Shown piece after piece: positions 36,515 to 46,437 of a DNA stretch of 64,000 bases. Source of the stretch: Pseudoalteromonas sp. CO133X. GTDB taxonomy: Bacteria > Pseudomonadota > Gammaproteobacteria > Enterobacterales > Alteromonadaceae. A program made the translations under genes and the position numbers. The DNA lies in assembly GCA_004208945.1 (NCBI GenBank), contig SGPE01000009.1, positions 248,001 to 312,000 on the forward strand, given 5' to 3'. The notes beneath the pieces were generated by a model that saw only the letters and a program-made list of their open reading frames with translations, made no database searches and was not told the DNA's origin. Numbering within the stretch: position 1 is the first letter of the stretch; every line of letters begins with the position of its first letter.

Positions 36515-37171
36515 TTAAAAAACCATCTCTGGAACATCACCTTCAACAAGCAATTTGCCTGCCGTTTTGCTAATTATTTCATCTACTGACACGCCCGGAG
36601 CGCGTTCGATTAGATGAAATGCGCCGTCTTTAACTTCTAGTACGGCTAAATCAGTTACGATTTTCTTTACACAGTTAACCCCAGTTAGCGGTAAAGTGCA
36701 ACTTTCTAATAACTTAGAGTCGCCATGCTTGCTTGCATGAGTCATCGTAACAATAATATTCTTCGCGCCAGCAACGAGGTCCATCGCGCCACCCATGCCT
36801 TTAATTAGCTTCTTTGGGATCATCCACGATGCGATGTTACCGTTCTGGTCAACTTCAAATGCACCTAATACTGTTAAGTCTACATGACCACCCCGTATCA
36901 TGGCAAAACTATCTGCACTATTAAATATTGCTGCACCTGTGGCTGCTGTCACGGTTTCTTTACCCGCGTTGATCATATCTGCATCAACTTGGTCTTTAGT
37001 TGGGTACGCACCCATACCTAATAAACCATTTTCAGACTGCAACATAACTTCGATACCGTCAGGTACATAGTTAGCAACCAGAGTAGGGATACCAATACCT
37101 AGGTTTACGTAATAGCCATCTTGTAGTTCTTGTGCAACACGCATTGCAACTTGTTCACGTGATAATGCCAT
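36515..37171 (-). CDS. scoB: Succinyl-CoA:3-ketoacid-CoA transferase subunit B
   Basis: With subunit A it moves CoA from succinyl-CoA to acetoacetate. The 218-residue protein shows the glutamate nucleophile in SENGLLGMG (Glu47) and GGHVDLTVLGAFEVD. In this operon it would activate the acetoacetate released by HMG-CoA lyase. It follows scoA by 11 bases and is the last gene of the leucine operon. The annotation as AtoA is also common. Confidence 0.93.
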   Translation of the reverse strand: MALSREQVAMRVAQELQDGYYVNLGIGIPTLVANYVPDGIEVMLQSENGLLGMGAYPTKDQVDADMINAGKETVTAATGAAIFNSADSFAMIRGGHVDLTVLGAFEVDQNGNIASWMIPKKLIKGMGGAMDLVAGAKNIIVTMTHASKHGDSKLLESCTLPLTGVNCVKKIVTDLAVLEVKDGAFHLIERAPGVSVDEIISKTAGKLLVEGDVPEMVF

Positions 37172-37182
37172 TTTATTGCTCC

Positions 37183-37881
37183 TTAATCGCGAGTTGTTAC
37201 ACGTTCAATGCGTTTTTCAAAGTCACCTTTGATCACGCGATTAACATAAATACCTGGGGTATGAATTTGGCTTGGCTCAAGTTCACCTGGCTCAACAATT
37301 TCTTCAACTTCAGCAACGGTTATTTTACCTGCTGTCGCGGCCATCGGGTTGAAGTTCATTGCTGTATGGCGAAATACAAGGTTACCGTAGTGGTCGGCTT
37401 TCCAGGCCTTAACAATGGCAAACTCACCTGTAATTGACTCTTCTAAGATATACGGGCGACCATCAAACTCTTTGACTTCTTTGCCCTCAGCAACCGGAGT
37501 GCCGTAACCTGTTGCTGTATAAAACGCAGGAATACCCGCACCACCAGCGCGCATCTTCTCAGCGAGTGTCCCTTGTGGTGTTAAAACCACATCAATTTCG
37601 CCATCGAGTAGTTGCTTTTCGAAAAGCGCATTTTCACCCACATAAGAAGCGATGATTTTTTTAATTTGCTTATCGTGAAGTAAAATACCTAAGCCGAAAT
37701 CATCAACACCGCAGTTGTTTGAAACTACGGTTAGATTTTTAGTCTGTTTACGCTTAATTTCACTGATAAGTCCCTCAGGAATACCACACAAGCCAAAGCC
37801 ACCAGCGATAATAGTATCGCCATCTTTTAAACCTTCCATTGCAGCTTCATAACTTGAAACCACTTTATCGAAACCGGCCAT
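37183..37881 (-). CDS. scoA: Succinyl-CoA:3-ketoacid-CoA transferase subunit A
   Basis: Partner of subunit B. 232 residues with the CoA-binding signature [10 protein letters not shown] (about 27-36) and [18 protein letters not shown]-terminal [12 protein letters not shown] tail is present. It lies 11 bases after the HMG-CoA lyase gene, which places ketone-body activation directly after leucine breakdown. Confidence 0.94.
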   Translation of the reverse strand: MAGFDKVVSSYEAAMEGLKDGDTIIAGGFGLCGIPEGLISEIKRKQTKNLTVVSNNCGVDDFGLGILLHDKQIKKIIASYVGENALFEKQLLDGEIDVVLTPQGTLAEKMRAGGAGIPAFYTATGYGTPVAEGKEVKEFDGRPYILEESITGEFAIVKAWKADHYGNLVFRHTAMNFNPMAATAGKITVAEVEEIVEPGELEPSQIHTPGIYVNRVIKGDFEKRIERVTTRD

Positions 37882-37892
37882 GAGCCTACTCC

Positions 37893-38798
37893 TTAATTAT
37901 TCTGAGTGTTCTTTAGAGCAAGTGATACCTTGCTGACAGGTTGTTTATTTAATGCACTGCAAATAGCCCAACCAGCTTTCGCCAGTCTTTCTAAATCAAT
38001 TCCATGCTCTATGCCAAGCCCTTGCAGTAAGTAAACTACATCTTCAGTGGCAACATTTCCTGACGCGCCTTTGGCATAAGGGCAACCACCAAGGCCTGCA
38101 ACAGCACTGTCAACCGTTGCTATACCGCGGCTTAGGGCGGTGTAAATATTTGTGAGCGCTTGCCCGTAGGTGTCGTGAAAATGTACAGCGAGTTTAGATT
38201 TATCAATATGTTGCAAGACTAAATCTAATAACTCATCGACTTTTCTCGCTGTACCTACACCTATGGTGTCGCCAAGGCTAATTTCGTAACAACCAAGCTC
38301 GAGTAATCGCTCTGATACTTTTAACACATCATTGTAGTCGACATCACCTTGATATGGACAACCCATGACGCAGCTAACATAGCCTCTAACGCGTATGTTA
38401 TTCGCTTTGGCAAAAGCCATAACATCTTTAAAGCGATCAATACTTTCATCAATAGAGCAGTTAATGTTCTTTTGACAAAACGCTTCACTTGCCGCTGTAA
38501 AGATAGCAAATTCTTGAATGCCGACTTGTTTTGCCGCCTCCGCACCTCGTAAATTTGGGGTGAGGGCACTTAAATTAACGTCTGGCAAACTTAACGCGCT
38601 TATTACATCGCTTGAGTCAGCCATTTGTGGCACCCATTTAGGTGACACAAAGGCGCCTGCTTCAATATCTTTAAGCCCAGCATCTGCAAGGCCATTGATA
38701 AGAGCAACTTTATCTTGAGTGCTAACGGCGGCTTCATTTTGCAAGCCGTCTCTGGCGCCAACTTCTACAATGCGAACAAAATCAGGAAACTGTGCCAT
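37893..38798 (-). CDS. liuE: Hydroxymethylglutaryl-CoA lyase
   Basis: Cleaves HMG-CoA to acetyl-CoA and acetoacetate, the last step of leucine degradation. The 301-residue DRE-TIM barrel has [10 protein letters not shown] near the start and the active-site loop [14 protein letters not shown] with the catalytic Cys239, plus the HFHDT metal motif. Its ATG overlaps the liuD stop (TAATG on the minus strand). Synonyms mvaB/hmgL. Confidence 0.95.
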   Translation of the reverse strand: MAQFPDFVRIVEVGARDGLQNEAAVSTQDKVALINGLADAGLKDIEAGAFVSPKWVPQMADSSDVISALSLPDVNLSALTPNLRGAEAAKQVGIQEFAIFTAASEAFCQKNINCSIDESIDRFKDVMAFAKANNIRVRGYVSCVMGCPYQGDVDYNDVLKVSERLLELGCYEISLGDTIGVGTARKVDELLDLVLQHIDKSKLAVHFHDTYGQALTNIYTALSRGIATVDSAVAGLGGCPYAKGASGNVATEDVVYLLQGLGIEHGIDLERLAKAGWAICSALNKQPVSKVSLALKNTQNN

Positions 38799-40762
38799 TA
38801 CGCCTCCGGCTCTTCAACAATCGCGAGCATATCACCATGACTCACCAGTTCACCTTCAGCAAAGCAGTAGCTCGTTAATACTCCATCATGCGGGGCATTA
38901 AGGGTGTATTCCATTTTCATCGCTTCAATGATGACAACCGCGTCACCTTTAGTAACCGTACTACCCACCTCAACTAAATGTTTAACAACAGTACCATTGA
39001 GTGGTGCAGCGAGTGGTAATGCATCACTTTCGTGTTCACTAATATAGTGTTTATCAATCAGCCCTAGCACCGTTTGCTGTGCTTTGTACATCACTGTGAC
39101 GTGAGAGTCTGTTTGATTGATATGAGCCACGATTTTTTCGCCATTAACAACTAAGTTTGCAAGGCCATTTCCAACCTTGCCCGAGGTTGTATAGTCAACC
39201 CCATCTAAGCTAATTTTAAAGCCTTCTGATGTTTTAACCGCATGAACGTTTAAATCAACAAACGGAATCGTTGTCTTAGCGTCACTGTTTAGCATAAAGC
39301 CTGTTAATTGTTGCCATGGGCTGCTGCTTTCACCTTTTAGTTGATGTGCATACGCATAGGCTGCCACAACGGTCGCAATAACAGACTGTTGCTCGTTTTT
39401 AGCAACAAGTCGCTCACCTTGGTCCTCAATAAAGTGCGTATCGGGTGCACCTGCTTGAAAAGTAGGGTGGTTAGCAAGATTATGTAAGAAATTAACGTTA
39501 CAGCTAAAACCAGCTAGATGGAATTGCTCTAGTGCTTTTGATAAACGCCCAAGCGCTGCCTCACGGTTATCGTCATGAACAATTAATTTAGCTATCATAG
39601 GGTCATAGAACGGGCTAATTTCATCACCCGCGGCAATCCCTGTATCTATACGTACAAATTCAGATTCGTTCGGTGTAAATAGGGCATCAATGTGACCAGA
39701 ACACGGAATAAAGTCATTACTTGGATCTTCTGCATAAATACGCGCTTCAAAGCTGTGGCCTTGTAGCTGAATATCGGCTTGGCTTAGTGGCAATGCTTCA
39801 CCTGCCGCAATATTGATTTGCCAATTCACCAAATCAACACCGGTTACCATTTCTGTTACTGGGTGCTCTACTTGTAAACGGGTGTTCATCTCCATGAAGA
39901 AGAATTCATCACCGCATAATAAAAACTCAACAGTACCTGCTCCGCGATAGTTAATCGCTTGGGCACAACGTACCGCCGCCTCACCCATTTCTTTACGAAG
40001 CGCATCAGATAAACCCGGAGCAGGGGCTTCTTCAATTACTTTTTGGTGACGACGCTGTAATGAGCAGTCACGGTCGCCTAAGTACACACAGTTACCGTGG
40101 CTATCGGCAAAAACTTGTACTTCAACATGGCGAGGTTTAGTGACATAGCGCTCTAACAGTACTAAATCGTTACCAAAACCGGCTTTTGCTTCACGTTTTG
40201 CACCTTCAAGAGCACTGATAAAGTCTTTTGCGTGTTCAACAACTCGCATCCCTTTACCACCGCCACCAAAGGCCGCTTTAATCAGAACGGGGTAACCAAT
40301 TTTTTCAGCTTCAGATTGTAAGAAATCAGTATCTTGATTGTCACCATAATAACCAGGCACTAAAGGTACATTTGCTTGGTGCATAATTTCTTTAGCGCGG
40401 GTTTTTGAGCCCATGGCTTCAATGCTTGATGCTGGCGGGCCAATAAAGGCGATATCATTTTTCTCACACGCGAGCGCAAAGTCACAGTTCTCAGATAAAA
40501 AACCATAACCTGGGTGGATACAATCAACACCTGCTTGTTTTGCCACATCGATGATTTTGTCTGCCACTAAGTACGAATCTTTACTTGGCGCAGGACCAAT
40601 GTGATACGCCTCATCAGCAAGCTTTACGTGCTGAGCATGTTTATCAGCATCTGAGTACACTGCAACCGTTGTTAAGCCCATTTGCTTTGCTGTACGCATA
40701 ACTCGGCAGGCAATTTCACCACGGTTGGCAACGAGAATTTTTTTCAATGATTTTGTTGTCAT
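38798..40762 (-). CDS. liuD: Methylcrotonyl-CoA carboxylase, biotin-carrying alpha subunit
   Basis: Biotin carboxylase and carrier for the carboxylation of 3-methylcrotonyl-CoA in leucine breakdown. 654 residues: biotin carboxylase N-domain (KILVANRGEIACRV), ATP-grasp (KAAFGGGGKGMRVV), C-domain, and a C-terminal biotinyl domain with EAMKM, Lys616 being the biotin site. The order and gene neighbours (liuB, liuC and HMG-CoA lyase) mark it as MCC rather than propionyl- or acetyl-CoA carboxylase. It begins 9 bases after the liuC stop. Confidence 0.95.
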   Translation of the reverse strand: MTTKSLKKILVANRGEIACRVMRTAKQMGLTTVAVYSDADKHAQHVKLADEAYHIGPAPSKDSYLVADKIIDVAKQAGVDCIHPGYGFLSENCDFALACEKNDIAFIGPPASSIEAMGSKTRAKEIMHQANVPLVPGYYGDNQDTDFLQSEAEKIGYPVLIKAAFGGGGKGMRVVEHAKDFISALEGAKREAKAGFGNDLVLLERYVTKPRHVEVQVFADSHGNCVYLGDRDCSLQRRHQKVIEEAPAPGLSDALRKEMGEAAVRCAQAINYRGAGTVEFLLCGDEFFFMEMNTRLQVEHPVTEMVTGVDLVNWQINIAAGEALPLSQADIQLQGHSFEARIYAEDPSNDFIPCSGHIDALFTPNESEFVRIDTGIAAGDEISPFYDPMIAKLIVHDDNREAALGRLSKALEQFHLAGFSCNVNFLHNLANHPTFQAGAPDTHFIEDQGERLVAKNEQQSVIATVVAAYAYAHQLKGESSSPWQQLTGFMLNSDAKTTIPFVDLNVHAVKTSEGFKISLDGVDYTTSGKVGNGLANLVVNGEKIVAHINQTDSHVTVMYKAQQTVLGLIDKHYISEHESDALPLAAPLNGTVVKHLVEVGSTVTKGDAVVIIEAMKMEYTLNAPHDGVLTSYCFAEGELVSHGDMLAIVEEPEA

Positions 40763-40770
40763 AATGGTTC

Positions 40771-41541
40771 CTATTTCTGCCAGTTAGGGGCACGTTTTTC
40801 AAAGAATGCAGTTAGGCCTTCTTGGCCTTCTTCAGATACACGAATGCGCGCAATGCGCTCAGCGGTTAACTCAATCAGTGCATCATCAATTACGTTGCCA
40901 GCGACATCATTTATTAGCTGTTTTGCTGCTTTAACAGCAACAGGACCATTGTTCACAAGGTTTTGTAAGTGTTTGTCGAGCGCTGTTTGTAAATCGCCGG
41001 TGATCTGGTGAATTAAACCCAGTTGCTTGGCCGTATGCGCGTCAAAAATCTCAGCCGTTAAAAAATAACGACGTGCAGCGCGTTCACCAATAGCTTTAAT
41101 GACATAAGGGCTGATAACCGCAGGAATAAGACCAAGCTTTACTTCACTTAAGCAAAACTGTGCATCGTCTTGGCAAATTGCGATATCACAACACGCAATC
41201 AAGCCTAACGCACCGCCAAATGCAGCACCTTGTACGGCACAAATTGTTGGATGTGGGCTGGTAGCAAGGACTTTCATAAGCTTTGCTAGCTGCATAGAGT
41301 CCGCTAAGTTTTCTGCAAAGTCATTGCCAGCCATCGACTTCATCCAATTTAAATCAGCCCCTGCAGAGAAGTGCTTACCTTCGGTTTTTAAAACCAGTGC
41401 GCGTACATCGCAACTGTTTGCGTGTTCAATTAAACGGATCAGCTCACTAATGACTTCTTCGTTAAAAGCATTGTGTTTTTCAGGGCGACTTAGTACCAGC
41501 ACAGCCACATTTGATTTTGTTATTTCGAGTGTTACTGACAT
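40771..41541 (-). CDS. liuC: Methylglutaconyl-CoA hydratase
   Basis: Crotonase-family enzyme hydrating 3-methylglutaconyl-CoA to HMG-CoA. 256 residues with the oxyanion-hole segment FSAGADLNWMK and AVQGAAFGGALGLIACCD. An ATG 22 codons upstream is also open, but the one at 41541 has GGAGG 4 bases ahead and starts at the family's usual point (MSVTLEITKSN). It begins 11 bases after the liuB stop. Confidence 0.93.
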   Translation of the reverse strand: MSVTLEITKSNVAVLVLSRPEKHNAFNEEVISELIRLIEHANSCDVRALVLKTEGKHFSAGADLNWMKSMAGNDFAENLADSMQLAKLMKVLATSPHPTICAVQGAAFGGALGLIACCDIAICQDDAQFCLSEVKLGLIPAVISPYVIKAIGERAARRYFLTAEIFDAHTAKQLGLIHQITGDLQTALDKHLQNLVNNGPVAVKAAKQLINDVAGNVIDDALIELTAERIARIRVSEEGQEGLTAFFEKRAPNWQK

Positions 41542-41551
41542 AAGGCCTCCA

Positions 41552-43159
41552 TTACATTCTAAATACGCCGAACTGCGAATCGCGCTCTGGTGCATTTTTA
41601 GCTGCACTTAAGGCAAGCCCTAATACATTGCGGGTATCAGCAGGATCGATAATGCCATCATCCCAAAGGCGGGCACTGGCGTAATATGGATGACCTTGTT
41701 TTTCGTATTGCTCGATAATTGGCTTTTTAAACTCACTGACTTGCTCATCAGTCATGCTTTCGCCTTTACGGGCTAAACCATCTTGTTTAACTTGTGCTAG
41801 AACGCCAGCTGCTTGTTCACCACCCATTACAGAGATACGGGCGTTTGGCCACATCCACATCATGGTTGGTTCGAATGCACGGCCACACATACCGTAGTTA
41901 CCTGCACCATACGAGCCACCAATTAATACGGTGAATTTAGGTACATCAGCACATGACACTGCGGTTACCATTTTCGCACCATGCTTGGCGATGCCTTCGG
42001 CTTCGTATTTCTTACCAACCATAAAGCCAGTAATGTTTTGTAAAAACACCAAAGGAATTTTGCGTTGTGCACATAGCTGAATAAAGTGCGCGCCTTTTTG
42101 CGCAGATTCACTAAATAAAATGCCGTTATTGGCAACAATACCGACTGGGTGACCAAAGATTGTTGCAAAGCCGGTTACTAAGGTTTCGCCAAAGTAGCGT
42201 TTAAATTCATCAAATGATGAATCATCAACAACACGGGCAATTACTTCGCGTACATCAAATGGCTTTTTAAGGTCGGTACCCACAATGCCGTAAATTTCGT
42301 TAATGTCGTAACGCGGCGGTTTAACATCATCAAGTAACGGTGCAGTAGGGCGTTGATAGTTAATTCGTTCAATACATTGGCGCGCGATAGAAAGTGCATG
42401 GGCATCGTTTTCAGCATAGTGGTCGGCAACACCGGATGTTTTACAGTGAACATCAGCACCACCGAGCTCTTCAGCACTCACTTCTTCACCTGTAGCCGCT
42501 TTAACCAGAGGCGGACCAGCTAAGAAAATAGTGCCTTGCTCTTTTACAATAATACTTTCATCAGCCATTGCTGGTACATAAGCACCACCTGCGGTACATA
42601 AACCCATTACGACTGCAATTTGTGGAATGCCTTTACCAGACATACGAGCCTGATTATAGAAAATACGGCCAAAGTGTAATTTATCTGGAAATACATCATC
42701 TTGTTCAGGCAGGTTTGCACCGCCTGAATCAACTAAATAAATACACGGTAAATGACAACGCTCTGCGATATCTTGGGCACGCAAGTGTTTTTTCACCGTT
42801 AGTGGAAAGTATGTACCGCCTTTTACAGTTGCATCATTGGCGATGATCATACATTCAACGCCTTTCACACGACCAATACCAGCAACAACACCCGCACAAG
42901 GAATAGCTTGTTCGTACACACCAAAGGCAGCAAATTGAGAAATCTCTAAAAATGGCGAGCCTTCATCAAGTAGCGTTTCAATACGGTCACGAACAAACAA
43001 CTTACCACGGCCTTGGTGGCGCTCAATCAGAGCAGGGCCACCACCTAAACGGATATTAGCGACTTTTTCACGTAAATCACTTACGAGAGCGGCCATGTTG
43101 TCGTGATTTTGCAAAAATTGCGGATCGTGTGGATTTACACTCGATTTTAAAATCGTCAT
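41552..43159 (-). CDS. liuB: Methylcrotonyl-CoA carboxylase, carboxyltransferase beta subunit
   Basis: Transfers carboxyl from biotin to 3-methylcrotonyl-CoA, partnering liuD. The 535-residue protein has two crotonase-like halves: the CoA site around [39 protein letters not shown], and in the C-terminal half [20 protein letters not shown] and [13 protein letters not shown]. The length and motifs fit the MCC beta subunit. It follows liuA by 9 bases. Confidence 0.95.
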   Translation of the reverse strand: MTILKSSVNPHDPQFLQNHDNMAALVSDLREKVANIRLGGGPALIERHQGRGKLFVRDRIETLLDEGSPFLEISQFAAFGVYEQAIPCAGVVAGIGRVKGVECMIIANDATVKGGTYFPLTVKKHLRAQDIAERCHLPCIYLVDSGGANLPEQDDVFPDKLHFGRIFYNQARMSGKGIPQIAVVMGLCTAGGAYVPAMADESIIVKEQGTIFLAGPPLVKAATGEEVSAEELGGADVHCKTSGVADHYAENDAHALSIARQCIERINYQRPTAPLLDDVKPPRYDINEIYGIVGTDLKKPFDVREVIARVVDDSSFDEFKRYFGETLVTGFATIFGHPVGIVANNGILFSESAQKGAHFIQLCAQRKIPLVFLQNITGFMVGKKYEAEGIAKHGAKMVTAVSCADVPKFTVLIGGSYGAGNYGMCGRAFEPTMMWMWPNARISVMGGEQAAGVLAQVKQDGLARKGESMTDEQVSEFKKPIIEQYEKQGHPYYASARLWDDGIIDPADTRNVLGLALSAAKNAPERDSQFGVFRM

Positions 43160-43168
43160 AACAAGGTC

Positions 43169-44344
43169 CTATCGGCTTTCAGTGAATAATTCGCGACCAA
43201 TTAGCATGCGGCGGATTTCAGATGTACCTGCGCCAATTTCATATAGTTTTGCATCACGCAATAAACGACCTGTCGCATATTCGTTGATATAACCATTACC
43301 GCCTAAGATTTGGATAGCATCAAGGGCCATTTTAGTCGCAAGCTCTGCGGCATATAAAATCGCACCAGCGGCATCTTTACGCGTTGTTTCACCGCGATCA
43401 CATGCACGAGCTACCGTGTAAACGTATGAACGAGCAGCATTCATTTGCGTGTACATATCAGCAATTTTGCCTTGAATAAGCTGGAACTGACCAATCGGGC
43501 TATCAAATTGTTTACGCTCATGAATATAAGGAACCACAATGTCCATACATGCTTGCATAATACCAAGCGGGCCAGCGGCTAAAACAACTCGCTCATAATC
43601 AAGGCCACTCATAAGTACTTTTACACCTTCGTTTAAGTTACCTAGAATGTTTTCTGCTGGTACTTCGCAGTTCTCGAACACTAATTCACACGTGTTAGAG
43701 CCACGCATACCAAGTTTGTCTAGCTTCTGCGCAGTAGAAAATCCTGGTGTGTTACGTTCAACGATGAACGCTGTGATCCCTTTTGGGCCGGCATTTAAAT
43801 CTGTTTTTGCATAGATAACAAAGGTATCGGCATCTGGACCATTAGTGATCCACATCTTGTTACCGTTAAGTACAAACACATCGCCTTTTTTCTCGGCTTT
43901 TAATTTCATTGATACAACGTCAGAACCCGCATTTGGCTCACTCATCGCAAGGGCACCAATGTGCTCACCGCTGATGAGCTTAGGCAGGTATTTTTCTTTT
44001 TGAGCCTGTGACCCATTACGGTTGATTTGGTTAACACATAGGTTTGAATGAGCACCATAACTTAAACCAATCGATGCGCTTGCACGGCTAATTTCTTCCA
44101 TTGCGATTACGTGCTCAAGGTAACCAAGGCCAGCACCGCCAAATTCTTCAGGCACTGTCATACCTAATAAACCCATTTCGCCAAGCTGTGGCCAAAGTTG
44201 ATTAGGGAAGGCATTGTCTACATCTGTTTGTTCTGCAAGTGGGGCAATTTCTTGGCTCGCAAAGCTATTAACGTGATCGCGGATCATGTCTGCTGTTTCG
44301 CCAAGTCCGAAGTTCATTTCTTTATAAAGTGAAATAGTGCTCAT
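43169..44344 (-). CDS. liuA: Isovaleryl-CoA dehydrogenase
   Basis: FAD-dependent acyl-CoA dehydrogenase for the first committed step of leucine degradation, passing electrons to ETF. 391 residues. The catalytic glutamate is at the isovaleryl-CoA-dehydrogenase position ([12 protein letters not shown], Glu251) instead of the C-terminal position used by other acyl-CoA dehydrogenases. [12 protein letters not shown] and [13 protein letters not shown] are present. It lies 44 bases after liuR. Confidence 0.96.
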   Translation of the reverse strand: MSTISLYKEMNFGLGETADMIRDHVNSFASQEIAPLAEQTDVDNAFPNQLWPQLGEMGLLGMTVPEEFGGAGLGYLEHVIAMEEISRASASIGLSYGAHSNLCVNQINRNGSQAQKEKYLPKLISGEHIGALAMSEPNAGSDVVSMKLKAEKKGDVFVLNGNKMWITNGPDADTFVIYAKTDLNAGPKGITAFIVERNTPGFSTAQKLDKLGMRGSNTCELVFENCEVPAENILGNLNEGVKVLMSGLDYERVVLAAGPLGIMQACMDIVVPYIHERKQFDSPIGQFQLIQGKIADMYTQMNAARSYVYTVARACDRGETTRKDAAGAILYAAELATKMALDAIQILGGNGYINEYATGRLLRDAKLYEIGAGTSEIRRMLIGRELFTESR

Positions 44345-44388
44345 AATGTGTGTTCCTGTGAGAGTCTGTTGACGAGATTGTTGTCAGG

Positions 44389-44823
44389 TTATTCGTCTAA
44401 ATTATTAAGGGTTTCACGACAGCGACGTTCTGCTGTAACTAATTCCATCAGTACAACTTTAATGTCGTCCATCTGTTGGCTTAGGTCGGCTTTTTTCTCT
44501 GCGATAAGGTCAAGCATAGTCACTAGCTGCTTAGCGCTTGATTTATCTGCGTCGTACAGTTCAAACAAACGGCCCGTTTCGGCCAAGGTAAAACCTAAGC
44601 GTTTACCGCGTAGAATAAGTTTTAGTCTTACTTTGTCGCGTTTTGAATAAATACGGGTTTGACCATTGCGATCAGGTGAGATCAAGCCTTGGTCTTCATA
44701 AAAGCGGATAGAGCGGGTTGTAATATCAAATTCTTTTGCTAGTTCGCTGATACTAAACGTTTGCTCATTGCTAGCAGGTTCAACTGCTGCGCTTTCAAAG
44801 TTTGTTTGATTGTCTTGTTTCAT
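44389..44823 (-). CDS. liuR: MerR-family regulator of branched-chain amino acid degradation
   Basis: 144 residues with an N-terminal MerR helix-turn-helix (TFSISELAKEFDITTRSIRF, then YEDQGLISPDRNGQTRIY), a dimerisation coil and no cysteine metal site. LiuR is the known regulator of leucine/isoleucine/valine breakdown genes in gammaproteobacteria. It heads the minus-strand liu operon and probably also controls the divergent operon beginning at 45165. Two matching inverted repeats lie in the gap. Confidence 0.92.
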   Translation of the reverse strand: MKQDNQTNFESAAVEPASNEQTFSISELAKEFDITTRSIRFYEDQGLISPDRNGQTRIYSKRDKVRLKLILRGKRLGFTLAETGRLFELYDADKSSAKQLVTMLDLIAEKKADLSQQMDDIKVVLMELVTAERRCRETLNNLDE

Positions 44824-44864
44824 GATTTATTTACCTCATTCGAATAACACCAATATAAGTGAAG

Positions 44865-44880
44865 TTTACGTAAAGGTAAA
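44865..44880. promoter_or_regulatory. LiuR-like operator near the liuR promoter
   Basis: TTTACGT and AGGTAAA face each other across two bases, an inverted repeat with one mismatch. It lies about 40 bases before liuR and shares the TTTACGT half-site with the operator at 45039. Confidence 0.6.
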
Positions 44881-45038
44881 GGGTGATTTGGGAGTTATAC
44901 TTTAGACTTATAAAGATAACTGGTTGGATTTGTTGAAAAGCTTTATTTATCTAGCCTTGTAAGCAGATGTTCGATTTTTAATACAACAAAATACAGATAA
45001 GTTTACAGTTTTAACGACCGCAAAAAAGTTGATTTTAG

Positions 45039-45062
45039 ATTTACGTTGGCGTAAACGTAAAT
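45039..45062. promoter_or_regulatory. LiuR-like operator near the thiolase promoter
   Basis: A 24-base inverted repeat with perfect 9-bp arms ATTTACGTT and AACGTAAAT across a 6-base centre. TTTACGT half-sites match those described for LiuR (established for the family; not tested here). It lies about 100 bases before the thiolase start. Confidence 0.75.
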
Positions 45063-45164
45063 ATTATGTATGCTGAATTAAATCGAAATTAAACTATAAC
45101 AAATTAACTGTTTGGTTACACATGATTTGAACACATGATGATAACCACTTACATGGAGCCAATT

Positions 45165-46346
45165 ATGACTACTGAAGCCGTTGTTATTGTTGCCGCAAAA
45201 CGTACCCCTATGGGTGGTTTTATGGGAGCACTAAGTGGTGCACACGCAACTGATTTAGGTGCTACAGCTATTAAAAGTAGCTTAGAGCAAGCCGGTTTAT
45301 CTGCCGATAAAATTGACGAAGTGATCATGGGCTGTGTATTACCAGCAGGTCTTGGTCAAGCACCGGCACGCCAAGCAATGTTAAAAGCAGGCCTTAATCA
45401 AGGTACTGGCGCAACAACAATCAACAAAGTATGTGGCTCTGGTTTAAAGGCTGCAATGTTTGCTCATGACTTAATTAAATCAGGCTCTATCAACTCAGCG
45501 GTTGCGGGTGGCATGGAAAGCATGAGTAATGCCCCTTACATGTTACCAAATGCACGTTCAGGTATGCGTATGGGTCATGGCGAAGTAAAAGATCACATGA
45601 TGTGTGATGGCCTTGAAGATGCTTATGACAACAAAGCAATGGGTTGTTTTGCACAAGACACTGCCGATCAATATTCAATTGGTCGTGAACAAATGGATAA
45701 CTTTGCACTTAGCTCACTGACTAAAGCAAACAGCGCGATTGAAACAGGCGCATTTGATAATGAAATTGCAGCGCACACTATTTCTACACGTAAAGGTGAT
45801 GTGACCGTTGCGATTGATGAGCAACCAGGCAATGCACGCCCTGATAAAATCCCAGGTTTACGTCCTGCATTCAAAAAAGATGGCACGATTACAGCTGCAA
45901 ACTCGTCATCAATTTCTGATGGTGCAGCAGCGCTTGTGTTAATGCGTGAATCAGATGCTAAAGCACAAGGTTTAACGCCACTTTGCCGTATCGTTGCTCA
46001 CAGCACACATTCTCAGGCTCCAAGCGAATTTACTTTAGCACCGGTTGGCGCGATGCAATCGCTTTTAGAAAAAGCAGGTTGGTCTGTGAATGATGTTGAT
46101 TTATGGGAAATCAACGAAGCGTTTGCGATGGTGACTATGCTTGCAATTAACGAGTTAAAACTTGATGAAAGCAAAGTAAACGTAAACGGCGGTGCTTGTG
46201 CACTTGGTCACCCAATTGGTGCAAGCGGCGCGCGTATCTTAGTTACCTTAATTCATGCATTAAAGAATCGTGGTCTTAGCAAAGGTGTTGCCTCACTGTG
46301 TATCGGTGGTGGTGAAGCTGTTGCTATGGCAATCGAAGCTATTTAA
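45165..46346 (+). CDS. Acetyl-CoA acetyltransferase (thiolase)
   Basis: Cleaves or condenses acetoacetyl-CoA-type substrates. In this operon it most likely cleaves 2-methylacetoacetyl-CoA from isoleucine. 393 residues with the nucleophile in INKVCGSGLKA (Cys90), GHPIGASGAR and the second active cysteine in CIGGGEAVA. The start at 45165 has GGAG 6 bases ahead. An ATG 10 codons upstream in frame lacks a site. First gene of the ivd-like operon; homologues are called atoB, or ivdA in Shewanella. Confidence 0.93.
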   Translation: MTTEAVVIVAAKRTPMGGFMGALSGAHATDLGATAIKSSLEQAGLSADKIDEVIMGCVLPAGLGQAPARQAMLKAGLNQGTGATTINKVCGSGLKAAMFAHDLIKSGSINSAVAGGMESMSNAPYMLPNARSGMRMGHGEVKDHMMCDGLEDAYDNKAMGCFAQDTADQYSIGREQMDNFALSSLTKANSAIETGAFDNEIAAHTISTRKGDVTVAIDEQPGNARPDKIPGLRPAFKKDGTITAANSSSISDGAAALVLMRESDAKAQGLTPLCRIVAHSTHSQAPSEFTLAPVGAMQSLLEKAGWSVNDVDLWEINEAFAMVTMLAINELKLDESKVNVNGGACALGHPIGASGARILVTLIHALKNRGLSKGVASLCIGGGEAVAMAIEAI

Positions 46347-46437
46347 TCACTTTAGAATTTTAATCTCTCACAGCCGCAACGTATTTTAAAAACTATCATG
46401 TTGCGGCCTCTTTATACCCACTGGGGAGGAGTGCCTC

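Larger units (their letters stand above)
44824..45164. other. Divergent promoter region of the two BCAA operons
   Basis: A 341-base gap between liuR (minus) and the thiolase gene (plus), with one LiuR-like inverted repeat near each promoter. No open frame was seen. Confidence 0.6.
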
